Assembly (NCBI GenBank): GCA_003116995.1
Contig: BDSL01000025.1
Location: forward strand, 682,001-746,000
Length of the DNA: 64,000 bases
Source: Yamagishiella unicocca
Lineage: Eukaryota; Chlorophyta; Chlorophyceae; Chlamydomonadales; Volvocaceae
Reading direction: 5' to 3'
Shown one piece after another: positions 24,599-34,937 of this stretch. The notes under the pieces were generated by a model. The model did no database searches. It saw only the letters and a list, made by a program, of their open reading frames with translations, and was not told the origin of the DNA. The position numbers were made by a program, and so were the translations under genes. Within the stretch, counting starts at the first letter, position 1. Every line of letters starts with the position of its first letter.

Positions 24599-24746
24599 GC
24601 CCACGCTCATAGATGGAACAATGTACATATAAATATTTATATTATTTCAGTTTGTTAGAAGCCTGTTTCATGGCCTTTTTTTCCGTGCATGCACGTAACC
24701 GGCTAGCGGGCAATTCACTTGTGCATGCACGTAACCGGCTAGCCGG
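24599..24746 (-). repeat. Right terminal inverted repeat (148 bp)
   Basis: Starts GCCCACGCTC and ends GTAACCGGCTAGCCGG, the reverse complement of the left end. A few mismatches, such as GTTCCATCTACGAG against CTCATAGATGGAAC, show some age. Confidence 0.85.
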
Positions 24747-25121
24747 TGTGCGCCCTACCTCCCGTCCTGACGATTCGCATCCAATTTTCACAGTGTACCG
24801 GCGGACGTATGCATGACAACTTTCATTTCCGACCACGCATAACCAAATAACTGCCCACAAATGTACATATATATAACAGTATCCCTTATGGCTGGATGTG
24901 CGTGGGATGACGAACTCTGCTGAACACTAATACTGTGCGCAAAACTTGCTGTCGGCGTGCCGTCCTCACTGCCTTGTATTTCCTCTCAGGTTTGAAAACG
25001 CAAAGATTAAGTAACACTTTACAATCACTTCATGCCCAGAGGAGCAGGCACCTTCTTACCTTCAACTGCTGCACTGCAAGCGGTTACTATACGGCCGCAA
25101 GAGATTGACCATTCTGGACAG

Positions 25122-25129
25122 TATAAAAG
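25122..25129 (+). promoter_or_regulatory. TATA box (TATAAAAG)
   Basis: A canonical TATAAAAG followed by a GC-rich GCGGGG lies about 95 bp before a possible start ATG at 25225. It is the best core-promoter match I noticed outside the gene models. Confidence 0.4.
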
Positions 25130-25224
25130 CGGGGAAACAAAGGAATGGTCTCATTATTATGAACTGAGCTTGCTATTTTCAGCACCCCAGACGAACATTT
25201 AAGTGGGCTCGAGGCCTTCTCTTC

Positions 25225-25320
25225 ATGCCTTCAAGCAAGACCGTCCTCGATATAGTAACCGACCCCCAAAACCCGGCTAAATGCGGCGGAAGAAACGCAG
25301 AGGAGGCATCGGTTATCAAG
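25225..25320 (+). CDS. Possible first exon of an unrecognised gene
   Basis: An ATG at 25225 opens a 32-codon frame (MPSSKTVLDIVTDPQNPA at its start) that ends exactly at a strong donor, GTGAGT, in phase 0. It lies about 95 bp downstream of the TATA box. The segment from GACCCCCAAAACCCGGC to the donor recurs in two diverged copies near 25669 and 26067, each again ending at a GTGAG donor, so the exon itself seems to have been duplicated. Downstream exons could lie in the 2,041-bp array. I recognise no domain, and the gene is hypothetical. Confidence 0.3.
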
Positions 25321-26180
25321 GTGAGTTCAGTCTGGCCGACGCTATCTGTCCTCGCGAGCGAGGACCGATATCCTCAATCACCGCCGGACCAGCGCTCGAC
25401 TGTGCTACGCTGCACTTCGTTCACGGCCTTGCTAGGAGTATTGCTTCTATGCGGTCCTGCTCCTGCTTTTGCACTCAAGCTGAGGTGACTTGCTGCTGAT
25501 TTGTGGAGCGGCGGCATGCGCGTAACTGAACGCAAGCTTGCGACTCCGCTTTCGAAAAAGCTGACTATACTTCTGCAAATCCCGCTCCTTTGGTCGTCTT
25601 GGATGAATCGCGATACCAGAGCCCGAGTCTATGTATGTCTGCCTGCCAAGATCCAGTACAGTGCAGTGGACCCCCAAAACCCGGCTACAGGCGCCCTGAT
25701 TTTCACTGAAGAGGCTTCAATTATCAATGTGAGCCCTAGGGTTCAGCCTGGCCGACGCTATAATTCGCAAATAGCAATATGGCCCTGAATCAACGGACGA
25801 GCTATCCAAGCGCTCAGCGCGGCACTGCTGTCATGGTCAAGCTAGGATTGCTTATATCCGCCTTTGGCCTCTGCTTCGCGCTCGGGCTGATGTCACCTAA
25901 TTTTGTGGAGCGGCATGCGCGCAACTTTTACTGTCAACTCCGCTTTCGCAAAAGCTGACTGTGCTCCCGCAAATCCCGTTCCTTGATTATTGTTCAGCAA
26001 CACCAGGGCTCTTGGGGACTTCTCACCTGTGTCTGCCTTCCTAGACCGGCCTCAGTACAGTAGCGGATCCCCCAACCTGGCCACAGGCGGCCTGATTTGC
26101 ACGAGAAGACCAAGGTGAGTTTTAGAGTTCAATCTGGTCGGCGCTATGATTCGCAAGTAGCGATATGGTCCCGAATCAAC
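25262..26180 (+). repeat. Three diverged ~400-bp tandem repeats
   Basis: Starts are near 25262, 25669 and 26067. Shared words include CCCAAAACCCGGCTA, TGGCCGACGCTAT and, between them, TTGTGGAGCGGCATGCGCG and TCCGCTTTCG. The third copy leads straight into the first 2,041-bp unit. Confidence 0.75.
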
Positions 26181-26189
26181 GGACGAGCT

Positions 26190-29100
26190 ATCCAAGCGCT
26201 GGGGAAACCTTCCGACCTGCATTGCTCGCACCGCGCGCTATTTTCGTGCGTGGAGGATCGATCGGTTGGGGCAAGGTATCTGCTGCACTGCTCAGCCAGC
26301 CAGCACTTCGGCCAACCAACCAGCCAGCTCTTCAGCGTCAGCCATCCGTCAGCCACCCGCGCAGCCTTCAGCAGTCAGCTTTCTCACGTCAGTAATTCAG
26401 CCCTCGGTGCAGCGGGTGCCTTGCCCCGCCCTTCGTCCCGGCGTTCCCTGTGTGCCAAGCCACATACATACACGTCACCGTTGTGCACCGCCGTGCACCA
26501 ACTACTGCTGCGACATGCCCCCACTTCCTCCCATTCCCCTTCTGCCACCCAACGTCGCCCGAGATCTCCTGCTCTTCGTCGCTCAAGACCTACGTGCGAC
26601 TGCGCCCCGGCCGGAGCTCCCTGCTGCGAGGACCTGCGCCTGCAAGGGCCGGCGAGGCCTTCCATCGATCTGCCCACCCGCTGCCCACCTGCTGGCGACC
26701 ATCGAAAGGGTAAGGTATGTAGGTGCGGGTCCTGGGGGGAGGGCTGGATGAGGGAGGTGCAGGATGTTGACAGCTTAAACGGGGCTCACTTGCTTGTTCA
26801 TGCACGCGGGTTGGAATACGATGCTGGCGCGTAAGATCACTGCGAATCAACTAACGCAGTCCTTTTCAATGTTGTCCCGCAGATACCCTACGCTCCAGGG
26901 GAGCTCCGCACCGCCGCTTCGGCGGTGGCAAGCAGCTGCCGCCGTCGTAAACTAGCCGCCGCGCTTCTGGACAGCAGTCGCCCACCACAGAGGAGCTTCT
27001 TTGGCCATCGCGGAGTCCTTCCAAGGTACGTAGTGCTTTTGCTCAGAGATGGGCGGCCTTCGGGAATCATGTACGGCATCTGCTGGGCTGGGTTGGGGGT
27101 CAAGTACGGCATGCTTTGGGCTTGGGTTTGGTACAAACTGCGTCATGCGGTGGGCTCGGGTTTGCCTGGGGCATGTTGGGGATGGAGTAGGGCCCCTTCA
27201 GGAGCTTTGCGTTTGGGACTGGGTGTTTGCCTGCGGCGTCACGTACGGCTGCGTGCTCGCGGGCAGGTTCGGTTCGGCGTCTCCGACCGGGGCGTGTGGA
27301 TGAGGGCGGGGTGATCGCGTCACGAGCAACAGGACTCTGGCGCCCCCCGCCCTCCGGGGTGATTGCGCCAGCACGCCAGGATGCTGGCGCCCCCCGTATT
27401 CCCGCCTTCGTGTTATTTCCCGCAGGACTGGAGCGGCAGCCCCATGCGGGCGGTAGGCCCCCTAGGTCCCCATGTGAGCGGCTCCCCACGGACGGATTAT
27501 AGGCAGTGGAGCTTCAGGAGCTTTGCGTTTGGGACTGGGTGTTTGCCTGCGGCGGCACGGCTGCGTGCTCGCGGGCAGGTTCGGTTCGGCGTCTCCGACC
27601 GAGGCGTGTGGATGAGGGCGGGGTGATTGCGTCACGAGCAACAGGACTCTGGCGCCCCCCGCCCTCCGGGGTGATTGCGCCAGCACGCCAGGATGCTGGC
27701 GCCCCCCGTATTCCCGCCATCGTGTCATTTTCCGTCAGGACTGGAGCAGCAGCCCCATTCGGGCGGTAGGCCTCCTAGGTCCCCATGTGGGCGGCTCCCC
27801 GCGGATCACAGGCAGCGGAGCTTCTTCAGGATGCTTGTGATGCGGTGGTTACAGCATTGGTAGGGTTTTGTTGTCGTAATCGTCTCCCTGGGTCGCGAAT
27901 GAACATTCGGGATGTCACTTACAGCGAGTGCTGATGCTCACATATGTTCCATTACTCAAGAAATGCTAACCAAACGAAAACACTACTGCTCCCCACGGAT
28001 TACAGGCGGCGGAGCTTCTTTCGGGTACTTGTGATGCGGTGGTTACGAGCGAGGAGCGCCGTTGCTACCATTGCGGCCGGCGGCAACTCGACCCCGACTA
28101 TAGCGACATTCCTGGGCAGGCACAATTGTACGGCAAGGTACGCACAGTTGAGTCCGGGCACGGGGGTGGCCCGCTGGGTTTCGGTTTGGGGGTGAGGTAT
28201 GGCCAGGGCAGGCAGGCCACTTGGCCAGTGACAAGTAAGGTCGGCAGGTTCGGGAAACCTTCCGACCTGCATTATTGCTCGCACCGCTCGCTGTTTCCGT
28301 GCGTTGAGGATCGATCGGTTGGGGCAAGGTATCTGCTGCACTGCTCAGCCAGCCAACCAGCCAGCTCTTCAGCGTCAGCCATCCGCCAGCCACCCGCGCA
28401 GCCTTCAGCAGCCAGCTTTCTCACGTCAGTAATTCAGCCTTCGGTGCAGCGGGTGCCTTGCCCCGCCCTTCGTCCCGGCGTTCCCTGTGTGCCAAGCCAC
28501 ATACATACACGTCACCGTTGTGCACCGCCGTGCACCAACTACTGCTGCGACATGCCCCCACTTCCTCCCATTCCCCTTCTGCCACCCAACGTCGCCCGAG
28601 ATCTCCTGCTCTTCGTCGCTCAAGACCTACGTGCGACTGCGCCCCGGCCGGAGCTCCCTGCTGCGAGGACCTGCGCCTGCAAGGGCCGGCGAGGCCTTCC
28701 ATCGATCTGCCCACCCGCTGCCCACCTGCTGGCGACCATCGAAAGGGTAAGGTATGTAGGTGCGGGTCCTGGGGGGAGGGCTGGATGAGGGAGGTGCAGG
28801 ATGTTGACATCGTAAACGTACTGGGCTCACTTGCTTGTTCATGCACGCGGGTTGGAATACGATGCTGGCGCGTAAGATCACTGCGAATCAACTAACGCAG
28901 TCCTTTTCAATGTTGTCCCGCAGATACCCTACGCTCCAGGGGAGCTCCGCACCGCCGCTTCGGCGGTGGCAAGCAGCTGCCGCCGTCGTAAACTAGCCGC
29001 CGCGCTTCTGGACAGCAGTCGCCCACCACAGAGGAGCTTCTTTGGCCATCGCGGAGTCCTTCCAAGGTACGTAGTGCTTTTGCTCAGAGATGGGCGGCCT

Positions 29101-32100
29101 TCGGGAATCATGTACGGCATCTGCTGGGCTGGGTTGGGGGTCAAGTACGGCATGCTTTGGGCTTGGGTTTGGTACAAACTGCGTCATGCGGTGGGCTCGG
29201 GTTTGCCTGGGGCATGTTGGGGATGGAGTAGGGCCCCTTCAGGAGCTTTGCGTTTGGGACTGGGTGTTTGCCTGCGGCGTCACGTACGGCTGCGTGCTCG
29301 CGGGCAGGTTCGGTTCGGCGTCTCCGACCGGGGCGTGTGGATGAGGGCGGGGTGATCGCGTCACGAGCAACAGGACTCTGGCGCCCCCCGCCCTCCGGGG
29401 TGATTGCGCCAGCACGCCAGGATGCTGGCGCCCCCCGTATTCCCGCCTTCGTGTTATTTCCCGCAGGACTGGAGCGGCAGCCCCATGCGGGCGGTAGGCC
29501 CCCTAGGTCCCCATGTGAGCGGCTCCCCACGGACGGATTATAGGCAGTGGAGCTTCAGGAGCTTTGCGTTTGGGACTGGGTGTTTGCCTGCGGCGGCACG
29601 GCTGCGTGCTCGCGGGCAGGTTCGGTTCGGCGTCTCCGACCGAGGCGTGTGGATGAGGGCGGGGTGATTGCGTCACGAGCAACAGGACTCTGGCGCCCCC
29701 CGCCCTCCGGGGTGATTGCGCCAGCACGCCAGGATGCTGGCGCCCCCCGTATTCCCGCCATCGTGTCATTTTCCGTCAGGACTGGAGCAGCAGCCCCATT
29801 CGGGCGGTAGGCCTCCTAGGTCCCCATGTGGGCGGCTCCCCGCGGATCACAGGCAGCGGAGCTTCTTCAGGATGCTTGTGATGCGGTGGTTACAGCATTG
29901 GTAGGGTTTTGTTGTCGTAATCGTCTCCCTGGGTCGCGAATGAACATTCGGGATGTCACTTACAGCGAGTGCTGATGCTCACATATGTTCCATTACTCAA
30001 GAAATGCTAACCAAACGAAAACACTACTGCTCCCCACGGATTACAGGCGGCGGAGCTTCTTTCGGGTACTTGTGATGCGGTGGTTACGAGCGAGGAGCGC
30101 CGTTGCTACCATTGCGGCCGGCGGCAACTCGACCCCGACTATAGCGACATTCCTGGGCAGGCACAATTGTACGGCAAGGTACGCACAGTTGAGTCCGGGC
30201 ACGGGGGTGGCCCGCTGGGTTTCGGTTTGGGGGTGAGGCATGGCCAGGGCAGGCAGGCCACTTGGCCAGTGACAAGTAAGGTCGGCAGGTTCGGGAAACC
30301 TTCCGACCTGCATTATTGCTCGCACCGCTCGCTGTTTCCGTGCGTTGAGGATCGATCGGTTGGGGCAAGGTATCTGCTGCACTGCTCAGCCAGCCAACCA
30401 GCCAGCTCTTCAGCGTCAGCCATCCGCCAGCCACCCGCGCAGCCTTCAGCAGCCAGCTTTCTCACGTCAGTAATTCAGCCTTCGGTGCAGCGGGTGCCTT
30501 GCCCCGCCCTTCGTCCCGGCGTTCCCTGTGTGCCAAGCCACATACATACACGTCACCGTTGTGCACCGCCGTGCACCAACTACTGCTGCGACATGCCCCC
30601 ACTTCCTCCCATTCCCCTTCTGCCACCCAACGTCGCCCGAGATCTCCTGCTCTTCGTCGCTCAAGACCTACGTGCGACTGCGCCCCGGCCGGAGCTCCCT
30701 GCTGCGAGGACCTGCGCCTGCAAGGGCCGGCGAGGCCTTCCATCGATCTGCCCACCCGCTGCCCACCTGCTGGCGACCATCGAAAGGGTAAGGTATGTAG
30801 GTGCGGGTCCTGGGGGGAGGGCTGGATGAGGGAGGTGCAGGATGTTGACATCGTAAACGTACTGGGCTCACTTGCTTGTTCATGCACGCGGGTTGGAATA
30901 CGATGCTGGCGCGTAAGATCACTGCGAATCAACTAACGCAGTCCTTTTCAATGTTGTCCCGCAGATACCCTACGCTCCAGGGGAGCTCCGCACCGCCGCT
31001 TCGGCGGTGGCAAGCAGCTGCCGCCGTCGTAAACTAGCCGCCGCGCTTCTGGACAGCAGTCGCCCACCACAGAGGAGCTTCTTTGGCCATCGCGGAGTCC
31101 TTCCAAGGTACGTAGTGCTTTTGCTCAGAGATGGGCGGCCTTCGGGAATCATGTACGGCATCTGCTGGGCTGGGTTGGGGGTCAAGTACGGCATGCTTTG
31201 GGCTTGGGTTTGGTACAAACTGCGTCATGCGGTGGGCTCGGGTTTGCCTGGGGCATGTTGGGGATGGAGTAGGGCCCCTTCAGGAGCTTTGCGTTTGGGA
31301 CTGGGTGTTTGCCTGCGGCGTCACGTACGGCTGCGTGCTCGCGGGCAGGTTCGGTTCGGCGTCTCCGACCGGGGCGTGTGGATGAGGGCGGGGTGATCGC
31401 GTCACGAGCAACAGGACTCTGGCGCCCCCCGCCCTCCGGGGTGATTGCGCCAGCACGCCAGGATGCTGGCGCCCCCCGTATTCCCGCCTTCGTGTTATTT
31501 CCCGCAGGACTGGAGCGGCAGCCCCATGCGGGCGGTAGGCCCCCTAGGTCCCCATGTGAGCGGCTCCCCACGGACGGATTATAGGCAGTGGAGCTTCAGG
31601 AGCTTTGCGTTTGGGACTGGGTGTTTGCCTGCGGCGGCACGGCTGCGTGCTCGCGGGCAGGTTCGGTTCGGCGTCTCCGACCGAGGCGTGTGGATGAGGG
31701 CGGGGTGATTGCGTCACGAGCAACAGGACTCTGGCGCCCCCCGCCCTCCGGGGTGATTGCGCCAGCACGCCAGGATGCTGGCGCCCCCCGTATTCCCGCC
31801 ATCGTGTCATTTTCCGTCAGGACTGGAGCAGCAGCCCCATTCGGGCGGTAGGCCTCCTAGGTCCCCATGTGGGCGGCTCCCCGCGGATCACAGGCAGCGG
31901 AGCTTCTTCAGGATGCTTGTGATGCGGTGGTTACAGCATTGGTAGGGTTTTGTTGTCGTAATCGTCTCCCTGGGTCGCGAATGAACATTCGGGATGTCAC
32001 TTACAGCGAGTGCTGATGCTCACATATGTTCCATTACTCAAGAAATGCTAACCAAACGAAAACACTACTGCTCCCCACGGATTACAGGCGGCGGAGCTTC

Positions 32101-33890
32101 TTTCGGGTACTTGTGATGCGGTGGTTACGAGCGAGGAGCGCCGTTGCTACCATTGCGGCCGGCGGCAACTCGACCCCGACTATAGCGACATTCCTGGGCA
32201 GGCACAATTGTACGGCAAGGTACGCACAGTTGAGTCCGGGCACGGGGGTGGCCCGCTGGGTTTCGGTTTGGGGGTGAGGCATGGCCAGGGCAGGCAGGCC
32301 ACTTGGCCAGTGACAAGTAAGGTCGGCAGGTTCGGGAAACCTTCCGACCTGCATTATTGCTCGCACCGCTCGCTGTTTCCGTGCGTTGAGGATCGATCGG
32401 TTGGGGCAAGGTATCTGCTGCACTGCTCAGCCAGCCAACCAGCCAGCTCTTCAGCGTCAGCCATCCGCCAGCCACCCGCGCAGCCTTCAGCAGCCAGCTT
32501 TCTCACGTCAGTAATTCAGCCTTCGGTGCAGCGGGTGCCTTGCCCCGCCCTTCGTCCCGGCGTTCCCTGTGTGCCAAGCCACATACATACACGTCACCGT
32601 TGTGCACCGCCGTGCACCAACTACTGCTGCGACATGCCCCCACTTCCTCCCATTCCCCTTCTGCCACCCAACGTCGCCCGAGATCTCCTGCTCTTCGTCG
32701 CTCAAGACCTACGTGCGACTGCGCCCCGGCCGGAGCTCCCTGCTGCGAGGACCTGCGCCTGCAAGGGCCGGCGAGGCCTTCCATCGATCTGCCCACCCGC
32801 TGCCCACCTGCTGGCGACCATCGACAGGGTAAGGTATGTAGGTGCGGTTCCTGGGGGGCGGGCTGGATGAGGGAGGTGCAGGATGTTGACATCGTAAACG
32901 TACTGGGCTCACTTGCTTGTTCATGCACGCGGGTTGGAATACGATGCTGGCGCGTAAGATCACTGCGAATCAACTAACGCAGTCCTCGTCAATGTTGTCC
33001 CGCAGATACCCTACGCTCCAGGGGAGCTCCGCACCGCCGCTTCGGCGGTGGCAAGCAGCTGCCGCCGTCGTAAACTAGCCGCCGCGCTTCTGGACAGCAG
33101 ACGCCCACCACAGAGGAGCTTCTTTGGCCATCGCGGAGTCCTTCCAAGGTACGTAGTGCTTTTGCTCAGAGATGGGCGGGCTTCGGGAATCATGTACGGC
33201 ATCTGTTGGGCTGGGTTGGGGGTCACGTACGGCATGCTTCGGGCTCGGGTTTGGTTTGGAGGTGTCATGCGGCGGGACGGGCTTCATTTGTTGGGGATGG
33301 GGTAGGGCCCCTTCAGGAGCTTTCCGTTTGGGACTGGGTGTTTGCCTGCGGCGTCACGGCTGCGTGCTCGCGGGCAGGTTCGGTTCGGCGTCTCCGACCG
33401 GGGCGTGTGGATGAGGGCGGGGTGATCGCGTCACGAGCAACAGGACTCTAGCGCCCCCCGCCCTCCGGGGTGATTGCGCCAGCACGCCAGGATGCTGGCG
33501 CCCCCCGTATTCCCGCCTTCGTGTTATTTCCCGCAGGACTGGAGCGGCAGCCCCATGCGGGCGGTAGGCCCCCTAGGTCCCCATGTGGCCGGCTCCCCAC
33601 GGACGGATTATAGGCAGCGGAGCTTCTTTAGGAAGTTAGCACGGTTGTGCTTTTGCTCAGGGATGGGCGGGCTTCGGGAATCATGTACGGCATGTGCTGA
33701 GCTGGGTTTGGGAGTCAAGTACGGCATGCTTCGGGCTTGGGTTTGGTCCAAAGAGCGGCATGCGGTGGGCTCGGGTTTGGGTTGGAGGTGTCATGCGCCT
33801 GGGGTAGGGCCCCTTCAGGAGCTTTGCGTTTGGGACTGGGTGTTTGCCTGCGGCGGGGGCTGGGCTGGGTTTGGGGTTCAAGTACGGCAT
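26190..33890 (+). repeat. Tandem array of a 2,041-bp unit (~3.7 copies)
   Basis: Matching landmarks recur with exact 2,041-bp spacing, for example 28039, 30080 and 32121, or 26888, 28929, 30970 and (diverged) 33011. Units two and three differ at only a few bases I noticed (such as 28198 T against 30239 C); the fourth diverges after about 33170 and breaks down into partial sub-repeats by 33890. Each unit holds a nested direct duplication of about 312 bp (27197-27508 and 27509-27820 in unit one) and several copies of the word GCGGAGCTTCTT just after an AG. Several open segments are bounded by good splice sites (see separate entry). Confidence 0.92.
26514..28138 (+). other. Splice-bounded open segments within array unit 1 (putative exons)
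   Basis: Three segments look exon-like. One, ending at the donor GTAAGG near 26710, reads NVARDLLLFVAQDLRATAP then a Cys-containing stretch and LLATIER. The next, 26882-27025, begins after CCCGCAG with IPYAPGELRTAASAVASS and ends at GTACG. The last lies after ACAG near 28004 and ends at GTACGC near 28139; in one phase it gives a short Cys motif (RRCYHCGRRQLDPDYSDIPG). The phase that follows naturally from the second segment gives instead a frame starting RRSFFRVLVMRW. Frames are therefore ambiguous. The same segments recur in later units at +2,041 and +4,082. No family recognised; this may be gene-derived repeat rather than an expressed gene. Confidence 0.3.
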
Positions 33891-34937
33891 GCTTCACACC
33901 TGCCGTGCTGTTCGTGCCTTCCCGGCTGACCGTTTTGGCCGCGAATCGACCATGCCCTTGCCGGGGCCTGTCGGCTCCCTGGACGTTCCTTCGGCGCTAT
34001 AATGCCGTACATGCATAGGATGCGGCATCGAGGTGAAGGGGCCTTGCTCAGGTAGGCAGGGCTGCGTAGGGTGTCAGCAAAGCTGCCGCTCGTCGCTATT
34101 AGCAAAAAGGCAGAGTACGTAGGCAGCGGTGTTCTTTTGTTCATCAGTATCCGTAAATGCAAATGGAGGGACCACACATGCTAGGAGTGTCGCTACGGTA
34201 GCTTTGGTCCTTAACGGGGGAAAAATCGAGGGCGCATCACGAACGTGGAAAGAGCTGACGAGCCAACAAGCGCAACCACGGAATAGCTGCTGGCACAACC
34301 GGACTGCGGCAACACGTTCAACATATCCACGACCCCAATACCCGGCCGTCACCCCAGTACGACAACGCCTTGTACCTACGGCACATCCGGGCTACGCTCA
34401 CGGCTGAACGAGCATTCCGCATCAGGTCACAAGACGATGTCTGGTTATGTGATCAACCGAATTTACACGACTTGACGCTACCGGTAGTGCCCACTAGCAT
34501 TCTATTTGTTGTCCGAGTTACCTGCATTTTGGCAATACCGGTGTTATTCAGACATAGGTTATTTTCTGGATTCGAATGTCGGGGGAGAGACGGGGAGAGG
34601 CCGCGTGCCGGCCGGTTACCCGTGGCTGGGCATTGTTGAGCAAGGCCCGTGCGTCATGAGCTCTGCATTCCATGCAGCCATCCATGGTCAACACGAAGAG
34701 AAAATATATATGAGACGTATGCGTGGAGGTTATGCTTGGAATTGGACATATTGTTATTGCACGTATTTCCTGTAAGGAACACGGAAATATTGCGATAGAA
34801 TTTTAGGTCTATGCGATCACTCATAATTCAAGCGCTTGAATATTTATAGCAGTAAGATAGGCACATGTTCACGGAAGATGGGCGACCCGAACGCAGCCGC
34901 GCCAACTCCGGCGTGGCCTTAAGAATATGGAAGCACC
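33891..34937. other. Spacer upstream of receptor cyclase gene
   Basis: No gene recognised. Composition shifts to more AT-rich from about 34,100. A weak TATA-like word (TATTTATAG) lies near 34842, about 95 bp before the start of the next gene; any promoter call there is tentative. Confidence 0.45.

Larger units (their letters stand above)
22343..24746. mobile_element. Non-autonomous TIR DNA transposon with internal minisatellites
   Basis: Positions 22343-22490 and 24599-24746 are near-perfect inverted repeats of 148 bp. Both outer ends begin with the palindrome CCGGCTAGCCGG, and each repeat carries two direct copies of GCTAGCCGGTTACGTGCATG. The inner part of each repeat holds an AT-rich palindrome (ATATAAATATTTATAT). 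Between them are two unrelated tandem arrays (22491-23340 and 23861-24598) and no transposase frame. Size, terminal repeats and lack of coding capacity fit a non-autonomous class II element. I could not see a convincing target-site duplication, so the superfamily is left open. Confidence 0.8.
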
